In this document: positions 1 through 5,917 of the stretch, piece by piece
Layout: each line of letters starts with the position of its first letter
How positions within the stretch are numbered: position 1 is the first letter of the stretch
Assembly (NCBI GenBank): GCA_041487355.1
Contig: JBGPND010000205.1
Coordinates: 1 to 9,332 of the forward strand
Reading direction: 5' to 3'
Origin: JAMXLO01 sp041487355
GTDB taxonomy: Bacteria > Pseudomonadota > Alphaproteobacteria > Acetobacterales > Acetobacteraceae
Length of the DNA stretch: 9,332 bases
Notes under the pieces: model-generated
The model's input: the letters and a program-made list of their open reading frames with translations, nothing else
What the model was told of the DNA's origin: nothing
Databases searched by the model: none
Position numbers and translations under genes: made by a program

Positions 1-469
1 CAAGCGTGTCGTGGAACGGCTGCCAGCACGTGCGGACGCGCCGTTCCGCCTCGGCGAACGCGAGCTTGCCGCGATAGATCGCCTCGCCGGAGGCGACGAC
101 CCGGGCGATCGTGCCGAGGCCGGCGCCGACGCGCGCGCTGGTGGTGTTGACCCAGGGTGGCAGCGCGTCGGCGAACATCGCCGGATCCAGCTCCCAGGGC
201 TCGCGATTGGCGTCGCAGTAAGCGCGCGGGAAGGTGGCCGTGAGCAGAGGCGCGCCATGCTCGGGTGCCGCGGCGAACAACTCATCGACGAAGCTGTCCT
301 CGCTGCGGCGCAGACCCAGAGGATCCAGGCGAACGGCGGCCAGGAACTCATCCGGATAGGTCCGTCCCGAGTGCGGCGAAGCAAAGATTACCGGTATGGT
401 CTGTTGCGCCGGTCGCAACACGACGACGGGGGCCTGGGTAGCTATCGACGAGGCGACCGGGACATCCAT
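1..469 (-). CDS. N-formylglutamate amidohydrolase, N-terminal part (cut by window edge)
   Basis: The minus strand encodes 156 complete codons from an ATG at 469 before the window ends, roughly the first half of a family usually 260-300 residues long. The product would hydrolyse N-formyl-L-glutamate to formate and glutamate, a step in some histidine-degradation pathways. Its homologues are also widely annotated outside hut operons, so the real substrate is uncertain. Visible family motifs are SPHSG at residues 31-35 (histidine expected at the metal site), SEDSFVDELF at 56-65, and RAYCDANREPWELDP at 82-96. The frame stays open upstream of 469, but no better start is visible and no strong Shine-Dalgarno sequence precedes this ATG. 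There is no signal peptide. It is divergent from the tRNA-Val gene. No hut genes are visible here. Confidence 0.88.
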   Translation of the reverse strand, partial: MDVPVASSIATQAPVVVLRPAQQTIPVIFASPHSGRTYPDEFLAAVRLDPLGLRRSEDSFVDELFAAAPEHGAPLLTATFPRAYCDANREPWELDPAMFADALPPWVNTTSARVGAGLGTIARVVASGEAIYRGKLAFAEAERRVRTCWQPFHDTL

Positions 470-513
470 TGCCGTATTGAAGCCGGCATGGCGCCCGCTG
501 TCACGAGCCAAGC

Positions 514-543
514 TTGCCTGTCGCGGCAATGAGGCGTTAGAAG
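514..543 (+). promoter_or_regulatory. Candidate promoter of the tRNA-Val gene
   Basis: TTGCCT at 514-519 (4 of 6 matches to the -35 consensus) and TAGAAG at 538-543 (4 of 6 to -10) are separated by 18 bases. They lie about 20 bases upstream of the mature tRNA 5' end. A GC-rich stretch follows the -10 box, as is common for stable-RNA promoters under stringent control. Both boxes are weak matches and the call rests mainly on position. Confidence 0.3.
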
Positions 544-563
544 CCCGGTTCGCGGCGACGGAT

Positions 564-638
564 GGGCGCGTAGCTCAGCGGGAGAGCACCGCCTTGACAT
601 GGCGGGGGTCACAGGTTCAATCCCTGTCGCGCCCACCA
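564..638 (+). tRNA. tRNA-Val (GAC anticodon)
   Basis: A complete cloverleaf can be drawn. The acceptor stem GGGCGCG (564-570) pairs perfectly with CGCGCCC (628-634). The D arm is GCTC/GAGC (573-576 with 584-587). The anticodon stem is CCGCC/GGCGG (589-593 with 601-605), with loop TTGACAT and anticodon GAC at 596-598. The variable region is 606-610, and the T arm ACAGG/CCTGT encloses TTCAATC (611-627). The discriminator is A635 and CCA is encoded at 636-638. GAC reads valine codons GTC and GTT. It is the only plus-strand gene in the window. This tRNA is not a queuosine substrate, because its position 34 is G but it lacks the GUN anticodon. No T-rich terminator hairpin is evident just downstream. 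Confidence 0.97.
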
Positions 639-681
639 TCCGGCAAACGCCGCGGCCGCAGCAAATGTTCGCCAAGCTGAT

Positions 682-861
682 TCAGTGAGCCCGTTTCGGC
701 GCCTCGTCGAATACGCTGCACGCGAGGGTCAGAAGCTGTTCGGCCGTTTCGGTGTAGCCGGCCCGGTCGGCATCCTCGGCCAATGCGATCAACCGGTCGG
801 AGAGGATGAGTTCGCTGAACGCAGGCTTCGCCGCCGCGCTGATGGTCGATACGTGCATCAT
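682..861 (-). CDS. Small conserved-looking protein, 59 residues, function unknown
   Basis: The frame is open further upstream (to 996), but the likely start is the ATG at 861. It is preceded by GAGGGG at good ribosome-binding distance and by promoter-like boxes in the gap. A second ATG follows at 858. The protein is hydrophilic and probably helical, with a core SDRLIALAEDADRAGY around residues 25-40 and TAEQLLTLACSVFDEA at about 42-57. The Leu/Ala periodicity suggests two amphipathic helices. There is no signal peptide or membrane segment. I recall similar short proteins from alphaproteobacteria annotated only as hypothetical, and I do not assign a function. It lies 64 bases downstream of the ribbon-helix-helix gene and probably forms its own transcription unit, tail-to-tail with the tRNA gene. 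Confidence 0.72.
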   Translation of the reverse strand: MMHVSTISAAAKPAFSELILSDRLIALAEDADRAGYTETAEQLLTLACSVFDEAPKRAH

Positions 862-882
862 GGGATTTCCCCTCACAATGGT

Positions 883-910
883 TGTATAACTTTCGAGAAT
901 CTGCAACCAA
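883..910 (-). promoter_or_regulatory. Candidate promoter of the 59-residue protein gene, with repeated 8-mer
   Basis: On the minus strand TTGGTT (910-905) and TATACA (888-883) form -35 and -10 candidates with a 16-base spacer. Transcription would start near 876, leaving a short leader that contains the GAGGGG ribosome-binding site before the ATG at 861. The plus-strand 8-mer CAATGGTT occurs exactly twice, at 876-883 and 908-915. One copy overlaps the -35 box and the other lies between the -10 box and the start point, 32 bp apart, so a regulator could bind here. The boxes are only moderate consensus matches. Confidence 0.38.
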
Positions 911-925
911 TGGTTTAGTGACAGG

Positions 926-1144
926 TTAAGCGCGCTGGAAAAATTCGCCCAGCGCCAGCACACGCAGCGCCGAGGCGAGCGGTCGGCCCGGGTCACGGTT
1001 GGCGTCGGTGGCGGCGACCAATCCGGTCAGCGTCTGATTGCGCCTGGCAGCGATCTGCATCAGCGCCGCCCAGAACTCCGCTTCCAGAGCGACGCTGGTG
1101 CGGTGGCCGGCGAGCGAGAAGCTGCGCTTGATCAGTCCACTCAG
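926..1144 (-). CDS. Ribbon-helix-helix domain protein (RHH_4 type), probable CTG start
   Basis: A 72-codon reading frame ends in TAA at 926-928. Residues 5-20 read IKRSFSLAGHRTSVAL, followed by EAEFWAALMQIAARR (21-35) and PLASALRVLALGEFF (55-69). This is the whole layout of the short alphaproteobacterial ribbon-helix-helix proteins (Pfam RHH_4): a beta strand, two helices and a conserved SALRV segment. Family members are presumed DNA-binding dimers, but targets are mostly unknown. No ATG, GTG or TTG lies in this frame near the expected N-terminus, nor for about 150 bases upstream. A CTG at 1144-1142 gives the usual N-terminus, has GGGAGG 6 bases upstream, and overlaps the fumC stop as CTGA. 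The only internal ATG (residue 29) would delete half the domain. The neighbour fumC suggests co-translation. Confidence 0.8.
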   Translation of the reverse strand: MSGLIKRSFSLAGHRTSVALEAEFWAALMQIAARRNQTLTGLVAATDANRDPGRPLASALRVLALGEFFQRA

Positions 1145-2553
1145 CCGCCGCCTCCCGGCAGCGTGGCGCCCGGTCGGGTCATCTCCGCCGGGACGACCCA
1201 GCGATCGAAATCCTCGGGCCGGACGTAGCCGAGTTTTTCCGCCGCCTGCTTCAAGGTGATGTTCTCCGCAAGGGCAAGCCTGCCGATCTTCACCGCCTTG
1301 TCATAACCGATCCGCGGATTGAGTGCGGTCACGAGCATGAGCGATTTGGCCAGGTTCTCGGCGATGTGCTCGCGATTCGGTTGCAGCTTGTCCACCATGT
1401 GCTGCGCGAAACTGACCGCCGAATCGGCCAGAATCCGGCAGGATTGCAGGACATTCTGGATGATCACCGGCTTGAACACGTTGAGCTCCAGGTGGCCCTG
1501 CGCGCCGGCTATCGTCACCGTAACGTGATTGCCCATGACCTGCGCGGCGACCATGGTCAGCGCCTCGCACTGGGTCGGGTTGGTCTTGCCCGGCATGATC
1601 GAGCTGGAGAGTCCGTCCGCCGGCACGATCATTTCGGAAATCCCGGCGCGCGGACCCGAGCCGAGCAGGCGGATGTCGTTGCCGAGCTTGGTAAGCGACA
1701 CGGCAATGACGTTCAGGACGCCCGAGAGTTCCACCAGCGCATCGTGTGCGCCCATGCCCTCGAACTTGTTGGGGTTCGGCGCGAATGCCAGGCCGGTGAG
1801 TTCCGCGACCTGTTCACAGAACACGCGGTCGAACTCGGGATGGCAGTTCAGCCCGGTGCCAACGGCGGTGCCACCCTGCGCCAATGGCAGGAGGCGTGGC
1901 ATCACGTCACGCAGCCGGGCGATGCCCAGCTCCACCTGGCGTGCCCAGCCGGCAAACTCCTGGCCCAGCGTCACCGGCACCGCGTCCATCAGATGTGTGC
2001 GCCCGACCTTGACGATGTCGTGCCACTCGCGTGCGCGGGCCGCGAGCGAGGCTTGCAGTGTTGCGAGCGCCGCGATGAGTCGCTCCACGGCTTCCACGGC
2101 GGCGATGTGCATCGCCGTGGGGAAGCTGTCGTTGGAGGACTGGCCTCGGTTGACGTGATCGTTTGGATGCACCGGCTCGCGCGAGCCGCGTGGCCGGCCG
2201 AGCAGTTCGTTGGCTCGGTTGGCGATGACCTCGTTGGCGTTCATGTTGGTCTGCGTGCCCGAGCCGGTCTGCCAGACCGGCAGCGGAAACTCCGCATCCA
2301 TCCTGCCTTCGGCGATCTCTCGCGCAGCGGTGATGATGGGTTCGGCGATCTCGCGTGCGAGTTCATCGAGTTGCAGGTTCGCTTGCGCGGCGGCCTGTTT
2401 CTGCAGTCCCACGGCGCGGATCAGGCCGGGCGGGAAACGTTCGGTGCCGATCTGGAACAGACGGCGCGCGCGTTCCGTCTGTGGGCCCCAATAGCGGTCC
2501 GCATCGATCTCGATGCTGCCCAGGCTGTCGGTCTCGGTACGTGTGGTGTTCAT
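1141..2553 (-). CDS. fumC: Class II fumarate hydratase
   Basis: This 470-residue cytosolic enzyme interconverts fumarate and L-malate in the TCA cycle. It needs no metal cofactor and acts as a homotetramer with active sites shared between subunits. Hallmarks are GSGTQTNMNANEV at 97-109, SSND at 139-142, GRTHLMDAVPVTLGQE at 184-199 (with the catalytic-base histidine region), GGTAVGTGLN at 227-236 and the superfamily signature SSSIMPGKTNPTQCE at 316-330. The length fits the family (about 460-470). The frame continues upstream to 2856, but the ATG at 2553 begins the typical N-terminus. It overlaps the queG stop as ATGA and has GGAG 8 bases before it. The glycine-rich tail (PGGGG) also carries the ribosome-binding site of the next gene. 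Its link to a queuosine operon appears positional rather than functional. Confidence 0.97.
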   Translation of the reverse strand: MNTTRTETDSLGSIEIDADRYWGPQTERARRLFQIGTERFPPGLIRAVGLQKQAAAQANLQLDELAREIAEPIITAAREIAEGRMDAEFPLPVWQTGSGTQTNMNANEVIANRANELLGRPRGSREPVHPNDHVNRGQSSNDSFPTAMHIAAVEAVERLIAALATLQASLAARAREWHDIVKVGRTHLMDAVPVTLGQEFAGWARQVELGIARLRDVMPRLLPLAQGGTAVGTGLNCHPEFDRVFCEQVAELTGLAFAPNPNKFEGMGAHDALVELSGVLNVIAVSLTKLGNDIRLLGSGPRAGISEMIVPADGLSSSIMPGKTNPTQCEALTMVAAQVMGNHVTVTIAGAQGHLELNVFKPVIIQNVLQSCRILADSAVSFAQHMVDKLQPNREHIAENLAKSLMLVTALNPRIGYDKAVKIGRLALAENITLKQAAEKLGYVRPEDFDRWVVPAEMTRPGATLPGGGG

Positions 2554-3611
2554 TTGCCCGCTCCAGCGAGGCGATCGCAGGCCCAGGCGGCTGCCTCGGC
2601 GACGATCGGGTTGCGATCGGCGGTCAGCCGCGCCGCGACGGTGGCCAACCGGGGGTCGCCGCTGTTGCCGATGGCGATCAGCACGTTGCGCACGAAGCGG
2701 TCGCGGCCGATGCGCTTGATCGGCGACCCCGTGAACATGGTGCGGAAGCCGGCATCGTCCAGGGCGGCCAGCTCGGCGAGCCGCGGTGCCGTCAGGTCCT
2801 CCCGTGCACGCAATTTCTCGTGCGGCGTTGCGTGCGCGAAGCGGTTCCACGGACATACGGCAAGGCAGTCATCACAGCCGTAGATCCGATTGCCCATCAG
2901 TGGGCGCAGCTCGTGCGGGATCGGCCCGTGATGCTCGATGGTGAGGTAGGAGATGCAGCGCGTCGCATCGAGCCGGTAGGGCGCGGGGAACGCATCGGTC
3001 GGACAGATGTCGAGGCAGCGCGTGCAACTGCCGCAGCGGTCCGCATGCGGTTCATCGGGGGGCAGGTCGAGCGTGGTGTAGATCTCGCCCAGGAACAGCC
3101 AGGAACCATGCGCACGTGACACAAGATTCGTGTGCTTGCCCTGCCAGCCGATGCCGGCGCGTTCGGCTAGTGGTTTCTCCATCACCGGCGCGGTGTCGAC
3201 GAACACCTTCACGTCGGGGCCGAAGCGCGACACGATGAACTGCGCGAGGTGCTTCAGCATGCCCTTGACCACGTCGTGATAGTCGCGATTGCGGGCGTAG
3301 ACCGAGATGCTGCCGCGTTCCGGCATGGCAAGCGTGGCGAGCGGGTCCTCCTGTGGTGCATAACAGAGGCCGAGGGCGATCACGCTGCGTGCCGCCGGCC
3401 ACAGCGCTTGCGGATGCGATCGCTGTTCGGCGCGGTGTGCGAGCCAGCCCATGTCGCCGTGCTGGCCGGCGGCGAGGAATTCGGCCAGCCGCTCGCGCGC
3501 CTCTGCACCGAGTTCGGCGTGGCAGAAGCCGACAGCGTCGAAGCCAAGCGCCAGCGCGCGATCGCGGATCAGTTTGGCTGCGTGCCGCGGATCAGCCGGG
3601 TTGCGTGCCAA
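2550..3611 (-). CDS. queG: Epoxyqueuosine reductase QueG
   Basis: This is the last step of queuosine synthesis: cobalamin-dependent reduction of epoxyqueuosine to queuosine in tRNA, using two [4Fe-4S] clusters. The 353-residue product shows the family core VDTAPVMEKPLAERAGIGWQ at 138-157, including the conserved aspartate D139. Ferredoxin-like cysteines follow at C193, C196, C199 and C203, and at C246, C249 and C253 (CDDCLAVCP). The C-terminal part (about 304-348) is the HEAT-like extension that holds tRNA. The start is a TTG at 3611, because no ATG or GTG gives a plausible N-terminus. It overlaps the upstream Uma2-like gene by 20 bases, and GGAG sits too close to the TTG to be ideal, so initiation probably depends on coupling. 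The stop overlaps fumC as ATGA. Confidence 0.95.
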   Translation of the reverse strand: MARNPADPRHAAKLIRDRALALGFDAVGFCHAELGAEARERLAEFLAAGQHGDMGWLAHRAEQRSHPQALWPAARSVIALGLCYAPQEDPLATLAMPERGSISVYARNRDYHDVVKGMLKHLAQFIVSRFGPDVKVFVDTAPVMEKPLAERAGIGWQGKHTNLVSRAHGSWLFLGEIYTTLDLPPDEPHADRCGSCTRCLDICPTDAFPAPYRLDATRCISYLTIEHHGPIPHELRPLMGNRIYGCDDCLAVCPWNRFAHATPHEKLRAREDLTAPRLAELAALDDAGFRTMFTGSPIKRIGRDRFVRNVLIAIGNSGDPRLATVAARLTADRNPIVAEAAAWACDRLAGAGK

Positions 3612-4155
3612 GCTCCAGGCCCAGATAGGCGTCGGCCAACGGTATCTCCACGCCGATCTCCGGCATCGCCAGAACGCCGTCGCCGGTCACGGTGGAGCGG
3701 ACCCAGCGGTCACCTTCGCGGGCATAGACCTCGGCGGCGATGGCATCCTGCTCCAGCAGGATATAGCGGCGGATGCTGGGTGCTGCTTCGTATTCGCGGT
3801 TCTTCGCGATGCGGTCGGTGCGGAAGGTGCCGGCGCTCAGCACCTCGATCACGACGATGGGGTCAGTGATCTCGGTCGCATCGTTTGCCACCGGCGTGCA
3901 GACGACCATGAGGTCTGGGTAACGGATCGTGTGCGCCAGCCGCAGCCGCATCGCCTCGCGATAGACCCGGCACGGGCTCTTCAACCGCTGACGCAGCGCG
4001 AACTCGACGGCGCCGACGATCTGGTTGTGCGCCGACGTGCCGCCGACCATCGCCTGCGGTTCGTAGCCGTCGAACTCCCAGCGATCCTCCAGGCCGCTCT
4101 CCCATACCTGGAATTCTTCCAGCGACATGATCGGGCGGCGCAGTGCGACATTCAT
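3592..4155 (-). CDS. Uma2 family (DUF820) putative PD-(D/E)XK nuclease-like protein
   Basis: The 187-residue product has the Uma2 layout: an N-terminal MSLEEFQVWE segment (10-19), RYPDLMVVC at 78-86 supplying the PD motif (D81), VVIEVLSAGTFRTDRIAKNREY at 101-122 with E104, D114 and K118, then PSIRRYILLEQD at 126-137. These fit the restriction-endonuclease-like fold of the family. Family function is poorly known and it is often linked to mobile or repeated genes. The ATG at 4155 has GGAGA about 8 bases upstream. It sits between queF and queG, two queuosine enzymes, without a known role in that pathway. It could be a later insertion that was captured because its end overlaps queG in a workable way. 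Base composition looks like that of its neighbours. Confidence 0.88.
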   Translation of the reverse strand: MNVALRRPIMSLEEFQVWESGLEDRWEFDGYEPQAMVGGTSAHNQIVGAVEFALRQRLKSPCRVYREAMRLRLAHTIRYPDLMVVCTPVANDATEITDPIVVIEVLSAGTFRTDRIAKNREYEAAPSIRRYILLEQDAIAAEVYAREGDRWVRSTVTGDGVLAMPEIGVEIPLADAYLGLELGTQPG

Positions 4156-4210
4156 TGCGGTCTCTCCTGACCCCTTCGCCTGATCCTAGCGCGTTCGCGC
4201 AGTCCGGGCA

Positions 4211-4675
4211 TCAGCCGCGGCCACGATACGGCGCCACGTCCTGTGGCGGGATCCATGAACCGTCGGGTGGTGCGCCGGTTTGCCAGAACACGTCGATGGG
4301 AATGCCGCCGCGCGGATACCAGTAGCCGCCGATGCGCAGCCACACCGGATCGAGCAATCCGGTCAGCCGCTCGGCGATCGCCATCGTGCAGGCCTCGTGG
4401 AATGCGCCGTGGTTGCGGAACGCGGTGAGGTAGAGCTTCAGCGACTTGCTCTCCACGATCCAGTCGCGCGGGATGTAATCGATGACGATATGGGCGAAGT
4501 CCGGCTGGCCGGTGATCGGGCAGAGCGAGGTGAACTCCGGGCAGGTGAAGCGCACGACATAGTGTTTGCCGCGCGACGGGTTTGCCACGCGCTCCAGTTT
4601 CGCGGTGTCGGGGCTGACTGGCTGCTCGACGTGATGGCCGAGCTGGGTCAGGCCGGTGTAATTCTCTTCGGTCAT
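4211..4675 (-). CDS. queF: NADPH-dependent 7-cyano-7-deazaguanine (preQ0) reductase
   Basis: QueF reduces the nitrile of preQ0 to the aminomethyl group of preQ1 using two NADPH, in the cytosol. The 154-residue length marks the short, unimodular type I form (Bacillus-like). The diagnostic QueF motif ESKSLKLY is at 75-82. The catalytic cysteine is C52 in SLCPITGQPDF (50-60), with the acid D59, and substrate-binding H93-E94 is in FHEA. The ATG at 4675 overlaps the tgt stop as ATGA, so the two are translationally coupled. The same frame runs far upstream through tgt in the wrong register; that extension is an artefact. Its presence means preQ0, made elsewhere or imported, can be used. QueF acts upstream of Tgt although it is encoded after it. 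Confidence 0.97.
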   Translation of the reverse strand: MTEENYTGLTQLGHHVEQPVSPDTAKLERVANPSRGKHYVVRFTCPEFTSLCPITGQPDFAHIVIDYIPRDWIVESKSLKLYLTAFRNHGAFHEACTMAIAERLTGLLDPVWLRIGGYWYPRGGIPIDVFWQTGAPPDGSWIPPQDVAPYRGRG

Positions 4676-5793
4676 GTCGGCTCCTCCCGCGCCCAGCCGG
4701 CGCGGATGGCGCTGGCGTATGCGTCCAGCCGGCGCTCGGTGATGGCGGCGCGCAGGCCGCGCATCAGGGCCTGATAATAGCTCAGGTTGTGCCAGGTGAG
4801 CAGCATCGGGCCCAGCATTTCCTCTGCCTTGAACAGATGGTGCAGATAGGCGCGGCTGTGACGCTTGCAGGCCGGGCAGGTGCATTCGGGATCGAGCGGC
4901 AGTGGGTCTTCGACGAAGCGGGCATTGCGCAGATTGAACACGCCGCGGGAGGTGTAGGCGCGCGCGGTGCGGCCGGCACGGGTGGGGATCACGCAGTCGA
5001 ACATGTCGATGCCGCGTTGCACGGCGCCGATGATGTCGTCGGGCGTGCCGACCCCCATCAGGTAGCGCGGCGCATCTCGTGGCAAGTGCGGAGTCGTTGC
5101 GTCGAGGACGGCAAAGGTGGTGGCCTGGCCTTCGCCGATCGCCAGGCCGCCGATCGCGTAGCCGTCGAAGCCGATCGAGGTCAGCGCGCGGGCGGATGCC
5201 TCGCGAAGCTCCGGGTAGACGCTGCCCTGCACGATGCCGAACAGCCCGTAGCCGGGACGCGGGATGAACGCTTCGCGTGAGCGCTCCGCCCAGCGCATCG
5301 ACAATTGCATGGACGTCTGTGCCTGCGCCGGAGTCGCGGGGAATGGCGTGCACTCGTCCAGCACCATGCTGATCGTGGCATCCAGCAGGTGCTGGATTTC
5401 GATCGCGCGCGCCGGCGTGAGGCGATGCTGCGAGCCGTCCAGGTGCGACTGGAACGTCACGCCGTCGCCGTCGAGTTTTCGCAGTTTGGCCAGCGACATG
5501 ACCTGGAAGCCGCCGGAATCCGTCAGGATCGGTCCGGGCCAGTCCATGAAGCGATGCAATCCGCCGAGGCGGGCCACGCGTTCGGCGCCAGGTCGCAGCA
5601 TCAGGTGGTAGGTGTTGCCGAGCACGATCCCGGCGCCGGTGGCACGCACCGAGTCCGCAGTCATCGCCTTCACCGTGCCGGCGGTGCCGACAGGCATGAA
5701 GGCAGGTGTGGCTACATCGCCATGCGCGGTGTGCAGCACGCCGGCGCGCGCGGCGCCATCGGTGGCGATGATGCGATGGGTAAACGTGGGCAC
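4672..5793 (-). CDS. tgt: tRNA-guanine transglycosylase
   Basis: Tgt exchanges G34 for preQ1 in tRNAs with GUN anticodons (Asn, Asp, His, Tyr). The 373-residue product matches the bacterial family length. Motifs in order are TDSGGFQVMSL at 91-101 (D92 substrate/general acid-base region), LDECTPFP at 145-152 (D146), FGIVQGS at 185-191, GGLAIGEG at 215-222, FDCVIPTRAGR at 265-275 (D266 as the nucleophile) and a zinc site C304-x-C306-x2-C309 with H335. The start is GTG at 5793, with only a G-rich stretch ahead as a weak ribosome-binding site. Unlike its neighbours, it is not overlapped by the gene before it: a palindromic repeat fills the queA-tgt gap and may affect tgt expression. Its stop overlaps queF as ATGA. 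Confidence 0.97.
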   Translation of the reverse strand: MPTFTHRIIATDGAARAGVLHTAHGDVATPAFMPVGTAGTVKAMTADSVRATGAGIVLGNTYHLMLRPGAERVARLGGLHRFMDWPGPILTDSGGFQVMSLAKLRKLDGDGVTFQSHLDGSQHRLTPARAIEIQHLLDATISMVLDECTPFPATPAQAQTSMQLSMRWAERSREAFIPRPGYGLFGIVQGSVYPELREASARALTSIGFDGYAIGGLAIGEGQATTFAVLDATTPHLPRDAPRYLMGVGTPDDIIGAVQRGIDMFDCVIPTRAGRTARAYTSRGVFNLRNARFVEDPLPLDPECTCPACKRHSRAYLHHLFKAEEMLGPMLLTWHNLSYYQALMRGLRAAITERRLDAYASAIRAGWAREEPT

Positions 5794-5805
5794 GGCCCGC
5801 CCCCA

Positions 5806-5917
5806 CCGTCATGGCCGGACTTGGCCCGGCCACCCACGTCTTTGCCCCAGCGTCCAGGTCGAAGCCTGTGCCGCCAATGCAAGTCGTGGGTGGCCGGGCC
5901 AAGCCCGACCATCACGG
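5806..5917. repeat. Palindromic REP/BIME-like repeat pair between queA and tgt
   Basis: Two arms of about 38 bases face each other around a spacer of about 36 bases: 5806-5843 and 5880-5917. Their shared core cttggcccggccacccacg is a perfect 19-base inverted match (5820-5838 with the complement of 5885-5903). Each arm can also fold alone: GGCCGG/CCGGCC at 5813-5818 with 5826-5831, and a similar stem in the other arm. The sequence resembles the dispersed palindromic repeat found in many alphaproteobacterial intergenic regions. It ends exactly next to the queA stop codon (5918-5920) and leaves only 12 bases before the tgt GTG. The RNA would form strong hairpins, which could stabilise upstream mRNA or attenuate downstream transcription. 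Confidence 0.85.

Noticed and set aside
11..532. A plus-strand 173-codon frame at the left edge
   Set aside because: The opposite strand encodes a clear N-formylglutamate amidohydrolase; the plus frame is its shadow.
564..638. tRNA-Val as an integration site for a mobile element
   Set aside because: No integrase gene and no repeat of the tRNA 3' end were seen in the window.
641..662. Possible terminator after the tRNA-Val gene (CGGC-aaac-GCCG and a GCGGCCGC palindrome)
   Set aside because: The stem is only 4 bp, the palindrome has no loop, and no run of T follows on either strand.
2554..2856. An upstream extension of the fumC frame by 101 codons
   Set aside because: It lies inside queG in another frame; the fumarase family begins at the ATG at 2553, which has a ribosome-binding site.
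1366..2883. A 505-codon plus-strand open frame opposite fumC and queG
   Set aside because: It is antisense to two clearly conserved enzymes, its protein has no recognisable motifs and is rich in Arg, Ala, His and Gly, as expected for the opposite strand of GC-rich genes.
3863..4105. A minus-strand 80-codon frame inside the Uma2-like gene
   Set aside because: It is an alternative register of a recognisable gene, with an Arg/Gly-rich composition and no motifs.
4676..5902. An upstream extension of the queF frame giving a 563-residue product
   Set aside because: The extra part reads through tgt in the wrong register and through the palindromic repeat. Only the part from 4675 matches QueF.
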